From Pseudomonas putida (GTDB lineage: Bacteria > Pseudomonadota > Gammaproteobacteria > Pseudomonadales > Pseudomonadaceae), in NCBI RefSeq assembly GCF_028682395.1, contig NZ_JANHLC010000016.1, positions 1 to 48,086 on the forward strand: a DNA stretch of 48,086 nt. Direction: 5' to 3'. Positions 7,506 to 16,412 of the stretch are shown here, piece by piece (position 1 is the first letter of the stretch; the number at the start of each line of letters is the position of its first letter). Both the position numbers and the translations under genes were made by a program. Below the pieces are notes generated by a model. That model was not told the DNA's origin, did no database searches, and saw only the letters and a list, made by a program, of their open reading frames with translations.

Positions 7506-9584
7506 ATGCTCGAAAGTTTGCAGTCCGTGTTGCGTTTTTCCCCAGGGATGACTCGACCGATCAAGGCCCGTCGCTGGGCGCTGGCCGCCGCTTGCGGTTC
7601 ATTCTTTTACTGCGCCTGGGCCTCGGCGCTGGGATTGGGCGATATCACCCTGCAATCGGCGCTCAACCAGCCGTTCAGGGCCGAGATCGCCCTGATTGAA
7701 CCCGGTGACCTGGCGGACGATGAGCTGTCGGTCACCCTGGCCGATATTCAAGAGTTCAAGCGGGCTGGCGTCGAGCGCCTGTTCTTTCTCAATGACTTGC
7801 GCTTTACCCCGGTGTTGCGTGGCAATCGCAGTTTTATCCGGGTCGAGTCGAACAAGCCGGTCAACGAGCCTTTCCTGAATTTCCTGGTCCAGATCAACCG
7901 CCCCAACGGCAATCTGCTGCGCGAATACACTGTGCTGCTGGATCCGCCGGGCACCGTGGCACTGCCGCGCCCCACGCCGACCGGCCCGGCTTCGGCCGCG
8001 AACCCGGTGTCGCGGGCAGAGCCGCTGGCCAGTGCGCCGCCGCCGGCTTCGCAAGGCAAGCGTTATACCGTGCTCCAGGGCGATAACCTCTGGTCGATCG
8101 CCAAGCGCTTGAGCAACGGCGGCAGCCAGGCGTCGATCAGCGAACTGATGCGTGGCATTCGTGCCTTGAACCCCGGCAGCGAGCGCCTGATCGTGGGCCA
8201 GAGCCTGTTGCTGCCGGATAGCGTGCAGCCGGGCGGTGCAGCCACGGCCGCCTCCCAGGCCCCGGCGCAGGCCGAGCAGAATGCCGAGCAACTGGCCGCC
8301 AGCGTGCTGGAAAACCAGCAGTTGCAGCAGGCCCTGGCTGAATTGCAGGCCAAGGTCCAGGCGCAGGACGAACAGATTCTCGGCAGCCAGAAACAGGTGG
8401 TCGAGTTGCAGACGCAACTGGCTGAAGTCAAGGCTGCACCCGCCAGCGCGCCGGCGGCTGTACCTCAAGCCCCGGTCAGTACCACACCGCCGGTCGTGGT
8501 CAGCACTGATACCGGTGGTTCCAGCTTGCTGCTGCTGGCGGCACTGGCCGTGCTATTGCTGCTGTTGGCCCTGGGTTTGTACCTGCGTCGCAGCCGTCGC
8601 GCCTTCGAGCCGTCGCCTTTACCGTTGACGCCTGAGCCGCCCACCTCGCCGGCCATGGTCAGTCGGGTGGTCGCTGCTGCGCCCTCGCCTGTGGCCCAAC
8701 GTGTCGAACCGCGGGTTTCGCCAACGCCAGCGGCCAACGCCACACCACGCTCCGAGCCCGGCGAAAGCCCTGATGCCCTGGAAGGTGTGGGGATCTATAT
8801 CGCTTACGGCCGCTTCACCGAGGCCCAGGCCATTTTGCGCGAGGCCCTGAGCAAGGAGCCCGAGCGCACTGACCTGCGGGTGCGCCTGCTCGAAGTGCTG
8901 GCCCAGCAAGGGGACGCTGCCGGTTATGCGGTCCAGGAGCAGCACTTGCTGCTCCAGGGTTTCGATGCCGGGCAACTGGAAGAAATACGTCGTCGCTATC
9001 CCAAGCTGGCCAGTGTTCCCGATGCCGCACCGCCCGTGGTTGCGCCCCTGGCGGCGGCTGCCCTGGTGGCGGCACCCGCAGCGGCTGACGAGTTCCAGCT
9101 CAACCTCGATGACCTGTCGATGGATGCGGACTGGAATCTGGTCAGCCCCTTCGATACCCCGGCATCGCGGGACATGGCTGCTGCCCCACCGGCGCAGGCC
9201 GAGGTGGCGCCGGTGAGCGAGCCGCCATTCGCCTCCAATCTGCAGGAATTGCCACAGGTCCTGGAGATGCCCGAGGAACAGTTCCTCAGCGATTTCGCCG
9301 AGCCTGAACCCCAGGTGAGCGGCCTGGCCAGCGAGGAACTGGATGACGACTTCCTCGATGGCTTCAAGGACGATCCCGAGGCATTCGCCTTTGATGAGCC
9401 CCAGGCGATGGATTTCGAAGCGCTGGAGCGTGAGCAACTGGCCGCAGACAAGCTGGAAGCCGCACAGGACTGCATCGCCAAGGGTGATTCGCCAGGGGCA
9501 CAGAAGCTGCTGCACGAGCTGCTTGAGGAAGCCCCCGAGCCGCTGAAACAGGTCGCGCGCAGTCTGCTGTCCAGCCTGCGCTAG
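7506..9584 (+). CDS. FimV-family LysM peptidoglycan-binding membrane protein
   Basis: A protein of about 690 residues. After an N-terminal signal/anchor ending near ASALGLGD comes the FimV N-terminal region (ITLQSALNQPFRAEI). A LysM domain begins near residue 186 (YTVLQGDNLWSIAKRL), then a glutamine-rich coiled coil (about 255-320), a single membrane helix (about 340-362) and a long acidic cytoplasmic part. It ends with a FimV-type C-terminal domain (AAQDCIAKGDSPGAQKLLHELL). FimV/HubP proteins mark cell poles and organise type IV pili, flagella or chemoreceptors. The classical fimV locus lies next to truA/asd and encodes a longer protein; neither neighbour is here, so this may be a paralogue. 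An ATG at 7500 is also possible, but AAGGGA at 7495-7500 is spaced correctly only for 7506. Confidence 0.85.
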   Translation: MLESLQSVLRFSPGMTRPIKARRWALAAACGSFFYCAWASALGLGDITLQSALNQPFRAEIALIEPGDLADDELSVTLADIQEFKRAGVERLFFLNDLRFTPVLRGNRSFIRVESNKPVNEPFLNFLVQINRPNGNLLREYTVLLDPPGTVALPRPTPTGPASAANPVSRAEPLASAPPPASQGKRYTVLQGDNLWSIAKRLSNGGSQASISELMRGIRALNPGSERLIVGQSLLLPDSVQPGGAATAASQAPAQAEQNAEQLAASVLENQQLQQALAELQAKVQAQDEQILGSQKQVVELQTQLAEVKAAPASAPAAVPQAPVSTTPPVVVSTDTGGSSLLLLAALAVLLLLLALGLYLRRSRRAFEPSPLPLTPEPPTSPAMVSRVVAAAPSPVAQRVEPRVSPTPAANATPRSEPGESPDALEGVGIYIAYGRFTEAQAILREALSKEPERTDLRVRLLEVLAQQGDAAGYAVQEQHLLLQGFDAGQLEEIRRRYPKLASVPDAAPPVVAPLAAAALVAAPAAADEFQLNLDDLSMDADWNLVSPFDTPASRDMAAAPPAQAEVAPVSEPPFASNLQELPQVLEMPEEQFLSDFAEPEPQVSGLASEELDDDFLDGFKDDPEAFAFDEPQAMDFEALEREQLAADKLEAAQDCIAKGDSPGAQKLLHELLEEAPEPLKQVARSLLSSLR

Positions 9585-9604
9585 GTAGAGCTTGTAAGCC
9601 AAGA

Positions 9605-9630
9605 CGCCGCGCCCTGGAGCGCGGCGTTTT
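9605..9630 (+). terminator. Rho-independent terminator after the FimV-family gene
   Basis: An eight-base stem CGCCGCGC/GCGCGGCG with a CCTGGA loop is followed by TTTT, 20 bases after the stop codon. The convergent plpD gene ends 30 bases further on. Confidence 0.85.
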
Positions 9631-9659
9631 GCATGGCGTTGAGCACGCGTTACGCCGGG

Positions 9660-11849
9660 TTAGAACGTCTGGCCGAGGTTGAGGTAAAGCGCCTTCTGGT
9701 TATCGTCGTTGAAGCCGTAGCTGAAGTTCAGCGGGCCCAACGGCGTGTCGAATCCGAGGAAGATGCTGGCGGCATTGATATAGCCGCTGTCGAATTCGTT
9801 GTCGTTGTTCCAGGCCCGCCCGCGCTCCAGCGAGGCGCCCAGGTAGAGCGGGAAATCCAGTGGCAGATAGGCCCGAGGGGTCAGGCGGCGATAGTAGACG
9901 GCGCGCATCAGGCTGACGTTCTGCCCGGACAGCGCGTCCTGGCGAAAGCCCGAGAGCTGACGCGCGCCGCCGAGCAGGAAGCTGGACGTGACCACTTCGG
10001 CATCGTTCAGGGTGCGCCCGTAGCGGCCGCCGAGAATCCAGGTATTGGGGCCGGCGCTCAAGGCCTTGTTCAGTTTGAACTCCCATTGGCGGTAGCGCTG
10101 ATCGGAGCCCAGCGCCGGCTCGTACTCGCGCAGGCTCAGGCCGATATCTTCACCGGAGTGGGGGAAGTAGACGTTATCCAGCGAGTCGAACGAGTATTTG
10201 AGCTCGTAGAAGCCCTCGGTAAAGCTGACTCGAGGCAAATCCCGCTCGCCGATCTTCACATCGGCCTTGCCCCAGGCCTCGCCCACGCCGAAGCGAATCT
10301 CACCGCTATTGCCGATCTGCCGACCCAGGTTCAGGCCAAAGCCGTAGCGCTCCAGGCGGTATTCGGCAATGGGGTCGTTGTCCAGAGTCGCTTCGACATT
10401 CTGGGATTCGGCCTTGAGATAAGGCGCGACAAAGTAGCGCGAGCCCACATCCAGGGGTTGGTAGAACTCGCTGTAGAGCTCCTGCTGGTCGCCGATCTGC
10501 ACCCGGGTCAGCCACTCGGCACCCAGGCGGTTGATACCGTTGACGCGGTAGCTGGCCCCCAGGTTGAAGGCGCTGTCGCCACGCATATCGTCGGACAGGT
10601 TCAGCCCCAGGCGCAGGTAATCGGTGCCGCTGCGTTTGCCCCGGGCATTGATGATCAGCGTGTTGTGCCCGGACTTGTGCGCCACGCGGTACTGCACCTG
10701 CTCAAAGTAGTCCAGGCCATAGAGGGTGCCCATATCGCTGTGCAAGCGCCCCACATCCAAGGGTTCGCCCAGATGCTGGCGGATGTAGTAGCGGATCACC
10801 GAGTCGCCGACCTTGGAGTCGTTCTCGATGCGGATTTCATCGATCACCGGCGTGCGCTGGCCGGGTGTCCTGGCGGTGCTCAACTCGCCATCAATCGGTT
10901 GTTGCGGGTGCAACTGTGCCAGTCGCCCTTCGAGCAGGCGAGCGGCGCGATAGCCCGCGTCGATCATGTCCTGGGCCCGGCCGAAATCGGTCACGCCATA
11001 GGCCGCCAGCGAGGGCTGGATCAGCACGTCGTCGCGCTTGAGGGTGGCCAGTTGTTCGTCGGAGTTGCTGCGGGTCATCAGGGTGATCGACTGGTTCAGC
11101 ACATCGATCACGTTATTGAGCTGCTTGCGCGAGCGCAGGGGCGTGCCGATGTCGACCACAATCGCCACGTCGACCCCCATTTCCCGGACGACATCCAGCG
11201 GGATGTTGTCGGTCAGGCCGCCGTCCACCAGCAGCCGGCCATCGAGTTCCACCGGTGCGAAGACTGCGGGAATCGACATGCTGGCGCGGATGACCTGGGG
11301 TAGGTGGCCCTTGCGAAACACCACTTTCTCGCCACTGGCGATATCGGTCGCTACAGCGCGAAAGGGGATGGGCAACTTGTCGAAATCGCGGGTGTCGCTG
11401 GTGTGGGCCAACATGCTTTCGAGCAGCAGCGACAGGTTCTGCCCCTGGATCACGCCCAGGGGCAGGCCCAGGCTGCCGTCGTCGCGGAAGCTGAGTTTCT
11501 GCTTGATCAGGAAGTCGCGGTCATCCTGTTTACGCCGAAAGGGCACGTCGTCACGGGGCGGCGCATCGGACAGTGCCTGCTGCCAATCGATGTTGAGGGC
11601 GAGTTTTTCCAGTTCATCGATCTTGTAGCCCGAGGCGTACAGGCCACCGATCACGGCGCCCATGCTGGTGCCGGCGATGGCGTCGATGGCGATGCCCTGT
11701 TCTTCGAGGGCCTTGAGCACGCCGATATGGGCCAGGCCACGGGCTGCGCCGCCGGACAGGACCAGGCCGATCTTCGGGCGGGGAGGCTCGGCAGCCTGGG
11801 CCAGGAGTGGCAACAGGCAGAGCAGCAGGCAGGACAGCAGAACGCGCAT
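9660..11849 (-). CDS. plpD: PlpD-type patatin-like phospholipase, type Vd autotransporter
   Basis: A 729-residue protein, essentially the length of P. aeruginosa PlpD (728). A signal peptide (MRVLLSCLLLCLLPLLAQA) is followed by the patatin domain. This has the oxyanion motif GGAARG, the nucleophile elbow GTSMG (Ser near 60) and the catalytic Asp in DGG near residue 208, so the Ser-Asp dyad is intact. A POTRA-like region (about 325-400, TPVIDEIRIENDSKVGD) and a C-terminal outer-membrane beta barrel ending in NLGQTF complete the type Vd layout. In this family the barrel exports the lipase domain, which acts on phospholipids. The ATG at 11847-11849 was chosen because it begins the signal peptide. 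Confidence 0.93.
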   Translation of the reverse strand: MRVLLSCLLLCLLPLLAQAAEPPRPKIGLVLSGGAARGLAHIGVLKALEEQGIAIDAIAGTSMGAVIGGLYASGYKIDELEKLALNIDWQQALSDAPPRDDVPFRRKQDDRDFLIKQKLSFRDDGSLGLPLGVIQGQNLSLLLESMLAHTSDTRDFDKLPIPFRAVATDIASGEKVVFRKGHLPQVIRASMSIPAVFAPVELDGRLLVDGGLTDNIPLDVVREMGVDVAIVVDIGTPLRSRKQLNNVIDVLNQSITLMTRSNSDEQLATLKRDDVLIQPSLAAYGVTDFGRAQDMIDAGYRAARLLEGRLAQLHPQQPIDGELSTARTPGQRTPVIDEIRIENDSKVGDSVIRYYIRQHLGEPLDVGRLHSDMGTLYGLDYFEQVQYRVAHKSGHNTLIINARGKRSGTDYLRLGLNLSDDMRGDSAFNLGASYRVNGINRLGAEWLTRVQIGDQQELYSEFYQPLDVGSRYFVAPYLKAESQNVEATLDNDPIAEYRLERYGFGLNLGRQIGNSGEIRFGVGEAWGKADVKIGERDLPRVSFTEGFYELKYSFDSLDNVYFPHSGEDIGLSLREYEPALGSDQRYRQWEFKLNKALSAGPNTWILGGRYGRTLNDAEVVTSSFLLGGARQLSGFRQDALSGQNVSLMRAVYYRRLTPRAYLPLDFPLYLGASLERGRAWNNDNEFDSGYINAASIFLGFDTPLGPLNFSYGFNDDNQKALYLNLGQTF

Positions 11850-11880
11850 TGGAAGTCTCGGTGCAGGCGACAAGGCGGCT

Positions 11881-11886
11881 ATTATA
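11881..11886 (-). promoter_or_regulatory. plpD: Possible -10 element of plpD
   Basis: The minus strand reads TATAAT here, 31 bases before the plpD start, in the short divergent gap to the SelW-like gene. The -35 region is not recognisable. The opposite strand reads TATTATAG, so both directions could use this site. Confidence 0.35.
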
Positions 11887-11916
11887 GCGGCCGTCCTTCC
11901 CCGGAGATTGCCCTGA

Positions 11917-12201
11917 ATGAGCCGTGCCAAACCGCAAATTGTCATCACATACTGCACACAGTGCCAATGGCTGCTACGCGCTGCCTGGCTGGCGCAGGAA
12001 CTGCTCAGTACCTTTGCCGACGACCTGGGCCAGGTCGCGCTGGAGCCGGGCACCGGCGGGGTTTTTCGCATTACCTGCGATGGCGAGCAGATCTGGGAGC
12101 GCAAGGCCGACGGTGGTTTCCCTGAGGCCAAGGTGCTCAAACAGCGGGTTCGCGACTGCATCGACCCCGAGCGCGATCTGGGCCATAACGATCGAGGTTA
12201 A
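11917..12201 (+). CDS. SelT/SelW/SelH-family thioredoxin-like protein
   Basis: A 94-residue protein beginning with IVITYCTQCQWLLRAAWLAQELL, the Rdx/SelW-family signature. The redox motif is CTQC (Cys, no selenocysteine codon). The mid-part GGVFRITCDGEQIWERKADGGFPEAKVLKQRVRD matches the family's C-terminal fold. Eukaryotic relatives are selenoproteins with proposed thiol-redox roles; the bacterial function is not settled. Its TAA stop overlaps the stop of the convergent EamA gene by four bases. Confidence 0.88.
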   Translation: MSRAKPQIVITYCTQCQWLLRAAWLAQELLSTFADDLGQVALEPGTGGVFRITCDGEQIWERKADGGFPEAKVLKQRVRDCIDPERDLGHNDRG

Positions 12202-13082
12202 TGTGCGCTGGCCGCCGCCTTGGCGCTCGCCCTGCCACCCAGGCGGCTGGACACGACAATGGCGACGATGATCAACGCCCCGCCCAGCAGCATGCGCAGC
12301 GTGGGATTTTCGCCAAACAGCAACCAGGCCATGGCGATGCCGTAGATCGGCTCCATGGCGAAGACCACGGCCGCCGTACGAGCCTTGATCACGGCCAGGC
12401 TGGCGACAAACAGGCTATGCGCCAGGCCGGTGCAGAACACCCCCAACAGGGCAATCCAGAGCCAGTCCAGAGCGCGCACCGTGGCCAGTTCCGGTGCCGC
12501 TATCGGCAGCAGGCACAGGCCGACCACCACGTTCTGGCACAGGGCGGCCTGCACGGGGGGAATGCGTGCCGAGCTGGCACGGTTGTTCAGCGAAAGCAGG
12601 GAAAACAGCAGGCCTGAAAGCACTGACCAGAACAGCCCGAGCGTGGCTTCGCTGGCCAGGTCGAAGGCTGGCGTCACCAGGACCAGGCCGATACTGACCA
12701 GGGCCACCAGCAGGATTTCATTGGCGCGGATACGTTCGCGGAAAATCAGCCCTTCGAGTAGCACGGTAAAGGCTGGAAAACTGGCGAAACCCAGGGTGGC
12801 AACGGCCACGCCAGCGGTCTTTACCGAGATGAAGAAACTGATCCAGTGCCCGGCCAGCAGCAGGCCGCTGAGCAGTAGGCGACGGTAGTCGGTGGCCTGG
12901 AGTCGACGCCAGGCGGTGCGGCTGGCGAAACGGGCAAAGAGCGCGAGGGCCAGTACGGCAAACGCCGCACGGCCAAACACAATTACAGTGGGCGAGGCGG
13001 CGGCGAGTTTGCCGAACACGCCGGTCAGGCCAAACATCAGGGCGCCAATATGCAGGGCGCCAAGGGCGGTACGCGGAGTCAT
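12198..13082 (-). CDS. EamA/DMT-superfamily inner-membrane exporter
   Basis: A 294-residue protein with about ten hydrophobic helices in two similar halves, the usual size and form of EamA (DUF6) transporters. Conserved pieces include GLTGVFGKLAAASPTVIVFGR at the N-terminus, the GHWISFFISVKTAGVAVA segment and the second-repeat VFAMEPIYGIAMAWLLFGE. The substrate cannot be deduced; relatives export amino acids, metabolites or drugs. It lies 78 bases downstream of an AraC regulator on the same strand, which probably controls it. Its stop overlaps that of the SelW-like gene. Confidence 0.88.
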   Translation of the reverse strand: MTPRTALGALHIGALMFGLTGVFGKLAAASPTVIVFGRAAFAVLALALFARFASRTAWRRLQATDYRRLLLSGLLLAGHWISFFISVKTAGVAVATLGFASFPAFTVLLEGLIFRERIRANEILLVALVSIGLVLVTPAFDLASEATLGLFWSVLSGLLFSLLSLNNRASSARIPPVQAALCQNVVVGLCLLPIAAPELATVRALDWLWIALLGVFCTGLAHSLFVASLAVIKARTAAVVFAMEPIYGIAMAWLLFGENPTLRMLLGGALIIVAIVVSSRLGGRASAKAAASAH

Positions 13083-13160
13083 TGCAGTCCTTGGGAAATA
13101 CGACGAGCTGAACGCCAGTCTAGGGGCTGGCGCGCGCGACTGTCTGTCGCGTGGCTCGCC

Positions 13161-13919
13161 TTATTTGTCGCCAGCCTCGCGGCGCAACTGGCGGGGCGAG
13201 CGACCAAACTGCCTCAGGACCGCAGCAGCAAAAGCACTTTGCGAGCCATAGCCAACGCGGCTGGCGATTTCACCGATGGGCAGGTTCGACTCGCGCAGCA
13301 GGCCAAGGGCCAGTTGCAGGCGGCGACTGCGCAGATACTCCATGGGCGTCTGGCCGCATTCGGCGATAAATCGGGCGTGCAGGCGGGCGCAGGACAGGTC
13401 GGCAATGCGCGCCAGATCGGCGACCTGCAGCGGGTGCGCGGCATGGCGGTCGATATAGCGGTCGAGGGCGGCCAGCGGCAGGGCACGCCGCGTCTGGGGT
13501 CCAGCATCGCGATGGTTGAGGCTGGCGAGCAACAACGCTGCGCCCTGCTGGGCAATCACCCGATCTCCCACAGGGCTACGGGCCAACCATTGCACCAGTT
13601 GGCTTTGGCCAGCGTCCAGCAGTACGGGACCGGGTCGTTCCAGCAGGCGCCGACTGGCGTCGGCATGCTCGCCCAGGGAATGTACGAGCCAGTCTTCATC
13701 CGGTACATCGAGGACCAGGCAACGGCTGCCTTGGGCACTGCCGCAGGCATGATGGACCGCGCTGGGCACCACCATGAGGCTCTGTTGGCGCACTTGGCCG
13801 CCACGTCCATCGACCTCGAAATCCAGGCAGCCGCTCAGGCCGAAAACCAGCTGGGCGTGGTCGTGGCTGTGGGTGATCAGTTCATGGCTGTAGTCGCGTA
13901 GCGTGAGGATGGGGCTCAT
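13161..13919 (-). CDS. AraC-family regulator with cupin-like N-terminus
   Basis: A 252-residue regulator. The N-terminal half has the cupin pattern HSHDHAQLVFGLSGCLDFEVDGRGG with VVPSAVHHACG, a probable effector pocket. The C-terminal half has two helix-turn-helix motifs: PLQVADLARIADLSCARLHARFIAECGQTPMEYL, then LPIGEIASRVGYGSQSAFAAAVLRQFGRSPRQLR. The ATG at 13917-13919 was chosen because GGGAG lies upstream and the extra upstream residues are not conserved in style. It precedes the EamA transporter gene with the same orientation, a common regulator-exporter pairing. The ligand is unknown. Confidence 0.9.
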   Translation of the reverse strand: MSPILTLRDYSHELITHSHDHAQLVFGLSGCLDFEVDGRGGQVRQQSLMVVPSAVHHACGSAQGSRCLVLDVPDEDWLVHSLGEHADASRRLLERPGPVLLDAGQSQLVQWLARSPVGDRVIAQQGAALLLASLNHRDAGPQTRRALPLAALDRYIDRHAAHPLQVADLARIADLSCARLHARFIAECGQTPMEYLRSRRLQLALGLLRESNLPIGEIASRVGYGSQSAFAAAVLRQFGRSPRQLRREAGDK

Positions 13920-14050
13920 CGCGTTCTCCCGGGCAAGCCGGCAGTTTACACCGGCGGCGACCGGGGAGCGGCTGTCATCGGGCTGACTTTTTACTGTCAT
14001 GGGCGATTCATTGCCTCGGCGCAAGCTCGCAAAAAATCCGGAGATTGCCC

Positions 14051-14872
14051 ATGACCCGAGCGGAACTTGCCCGACCCAGCCGTAAGCAGCGCGTACGGAC
14101 CTTGTGGATTTCCGATGTGCACCTCGGCACCCGGGATTGTCAGGCCGAGCATCTGTCGCAGTTTCTCAAGGGTTACCACGCTGATCGCATTTACCTGGTC
14201 GGCGATATCATCGACGGTTGGAAGCTGCGTGGCGGCATGTACTGGCCACAGGCTCACACCAATGTGATTCGACGCCTGCTGACCATGAGCAAGCGCGGCA
14301 CCGAGGTCATCTACGTGACCGGCAACCATGATGAGTTTCTGCGCCGCTACTCCAAGCTGATCCTGGGCAATATCCAGTTGGTCGACGAAGCGGTGCACCG
14401 GACCGCCGATGGCCGGCAACTGCTGGTGATCCATGGCGACCAGTTCGATGTGATCACCCGCTATCACCGCTGGTTGGCGTTTCTGGGCGATTCGGCCTAC
14501 GAGTTCACCTTGACCCTCAACCGCTGGCTCAATCACTGGCGGGCCCATTATGGCTATGGCTATTGGTCGCTGTCGGCGTATCTCAAGCGCAAGGTCAAGA
14601 CCGCGGTGAGCTTTATCAGCGACTTCGAGCAGGCCATCGCCCATGAGTGCCACAAGCGTGGGCTCGATGGTGTGGTGTGCGGGCATATCCACCATGCCGA
14701 GATTAGCCGGGTCGGTGAGGTCGAGTACCTCAATTGCGGTGACTGGGTCGAGTCCTGCACGGCGCTGATCGAACATTGGGACGGTACCATCGAGCTCTAC
14801 CGCCTGGCCGACGCCCAGGCCCGTGAAGCCCGGCGCAAAGCCGGACAGGAGCCGATAGGCGAACCGGTCTAG
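14051..14872 (+). CDS. UDP-2,3-diacylglucosamine diphosphatase-like metallophosphatase (LpxH family)
   Basis: A 273-residue calcineurin-type phosphoesterase with all metal motifs: SDVHLGT, GDIIDGW, GNHDE, HGDQFD and GHIHHAE. This motif set and the length fit the longer LpxH-related subfamily (LpxH2-like) rather than canonical LpxH (about 240). LpxH enzymes remove UMP from UDP-diacylglucosamine in lipid A synthesis; whether this one does so is inferred. The ATG at 14051 follows GGAG at 14040-14043. It is monocistronic, with the DUF962 gene convergent six bases downstream. Confidence 0.85.
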   Translation: MTRAELARPSRKQRVRTLWISDVHLGTRDCQAEHLSQFLKGYHADRIYLVGDIIDGWKLRGGMYWPQAHTNVIRRLLTMSKRGTEVIYVTGNHDEFLRRYSKLILGNIQLVDEAVHRTADGRQLLVIHGDQFDVITRYHRWLAFLGDSAYEFTLTLNRWLNHWRAHYGYGYWSLSAYLKRKVKTAVSFISDFEQAIAHECHKRGLDGVVCGHIHHAEISRVGEVEYLNCGDWVESCTALIEHWDGTIELYRLADAQAREARRKAGQEPIGEPV

Positions 14873-14877
14873 GTGGC

Positions 14878-15189
14878 CTAGAACGGTACCTTGCCCAGGA
14901 TCATGTCGCGGTACATGACGAAGTCGCCCAGCAGGCTATAGAAAGGATGCTGAAAGGTTGCCGGGCGATTCTTCTCGAAGAAGAAATGGCCGACCCAGGC
15001 AAAGCCGTAGCCACCCATCGGCAGCAGTAGCAGCAGCCACCAGGTGCCACGTCCGATGGCCAGGGCCAGGATAAAAATCACCAGGCTGGTGCCGATAAAA
15101 TGCAGACGCCTGGAGGTGCTGTTGCCATGCTCACTCAGGTAGTAAGGATAGAACTCGGCGAAGCTATTGAAATGCCTGGCTTTTTCCAT
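14878..15189 (-). CDS. DUF962/Mpo1-like membrane protein
   Basis: A 103-residue protein with the family pattern FNSFAEFYPYYLSEHGNSTSRRLHFIGTSL, two hydrophobic segments, and YGFAWVGHFFFEKNRPATF with the conserved HFFFEKN block. The yeast relative Mpo1 (YGL010w) is a dioxygenase of 2-hydroxy fatty acids; histidines in SEHGN, LHFIGT and GHFF are kept. The ATG at 15187-15189 was chosen because GAGGTG lies upstream. An activity on lipids is inference. Confidence 0.82.
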   Translation of the reverse strand: MEKARHFNSFAEFYPYYLSEHGNSTSRRLHFIGTSLVIFILALAIGRGTWWLLLLLPMGGYGFAWVGHFFFEKNRPATFQHPFYSLLGDFVMYRDMILGKVPF

Positions 15190-15350
15190 ATCGAAGCACC
15201 TCGGTCGAGGGGGTGTATTTTTAGGATGTTCAACGCGCAGCCTATTCGAGTCTAGAGTCATTACCTGTCACGGCCAGTGACAATAGGCGCCACTTTAGTA
15301 TCCTTTGGCGCACTGACCGCCGTACGCGGCTTATCACGTAAGACACCGCC

Positions 15351-16412
15351 ATGAGCGAACGAACGACTTCTGCAAGCTGGACCATGGGTATTGTCAAGAT
15401 GCTGGAAATGGATGGCCTGGATTGTCAGGCCCTGTTCAACCAGCTCGGGCTCGATTACCGCGCGCTGGACGATCCCGACGCGCGCTTTTCCCAGGACTCC
15501 ATGACTCGGCTCTGGCAGCGGGCCGTCGAGGTGTCCGGTAACCCGGCCATTGGCCTGAACATGGGAAAGTTCGTTCGCCCGGCGTCGTTCCACGTGGCCG
15601 GTTATGCGCTGATGTCGAGCCGGACCCTGGCCGAGGGCTTTATGCGCCTTGTGCGCTATCAGCGGATCATCGCGGAAAGTGCCGACCTGAGTTTTCGTCT
15701 GTTGCCCGAAGGCTATGCCCTGATCCTGACCGTGCATGGCGATCATCTGCCCCCCACCCGCCAGAGTGCCGAAGCCTCGCTGGCCTGCGCGTTGGCGCTG
15801 TGCAGCTGGCTGCGCGGGCAGACCCTGCAACCGCGCAAGGTGCTGATACAGGGCGGTGTGCCGGTGGATATCGAGCCCTATCGGCAAGCGTTCCGTGCCC
15901 CGCTGGTATTCAACGCGCCCTACGATGCGCTGATTTTCGAGCGGGCCGATATGGAGGCGCCATTGCCGACGGCCAATGAGGCCATGGCCCTGCTACATGA
16001 TCGATTTGCCGGGGAATACCTGGCGCGGTTTTCCGAAGGGCGTGTCACGCACAAGGCGCGGCAGGTGCTGTGCCGGCTGCTACCCCAGGGCGAGCCTAAG
16101 CGCGAGGTGGTCGCACAGGCCCTGCATCTGTCCCAGCGTACGTTGCAGCGGCGCCTTCAGGAGGAGGGCACCAGTTTCCAGGTGCTGCTCGATGATACTC
16201 GCCGCGAACTGGCGGAGCAGTACCTGGGGCAGCCGCGCATGACCCTGCTGGAAATCGCCTACCTGCTGGGTTTTGCCGACCCGAGCAATTTCTTCCGGGC
16301 CTTTCGCCGCTGGTTTGAAGTCACGCCCGGCGAGTACCGCTCCCGGCTTCTGGAAAATGCCAGCGCACTCAATGCCGCCAGAACGCCGGAATACACAGCA
16401 CAAATACCGTAA
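15351..16412 (+). CDS. AraC-family regulator (OruR/GadX-like, arabinose-binding-domain type)
   Basis: A 353-residue regulator. The N-terminal 200 residues follow the AraC 'Arabinose_bd' (PF12625-like) pattern seen in OruR-type regulators, including NPAIGLNMGKFVRPASFHVAGYALMSSRTLAEGF. The C-terminal HTH has ALHLSQRTLQRRLQEEGTSFQ and LLEIAYLLGFADPSNFFRAFRRWFEVTPGEYR, both helix-turn-helix units intact. The target genes are not obvious: the nearest neighbours are a DUF962 gene (divergent) and trkH (convergent). Its last 44 bases overlap the 3' end of trkH on the opposite strand. Confidence 0.9.
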   Translation: MSERTTSASWTMGIVKMLEMDGLDCQALFNQLGLDYRALDDPDARFSQDSMTRLWQRAVEVSGNPAIGLNMGKFVRPASFHVAGYALMSSRTLAEGFMRLVRYQRIIAESADLSFRLLPEGYALILTVHGDHLPPTRQSAEASLACALALCSWLRGQTLQPRKVLIQGGVPVDIEPYRQAFRAPLVFNAPYDALIFERADMEAPLPTANEAMALLHDRFAGEYLARFSEGRVTHKARQVLCRLLPQGEPKREVVAQALHLSQRTLQRRLQEEGTSFQVLLDDTRRELAEQYLGQPRMTLLEIAYLLGFADPSNFFRAFRRWFEVTPGEYRSRLLENASALNAARTPEYTAQIP

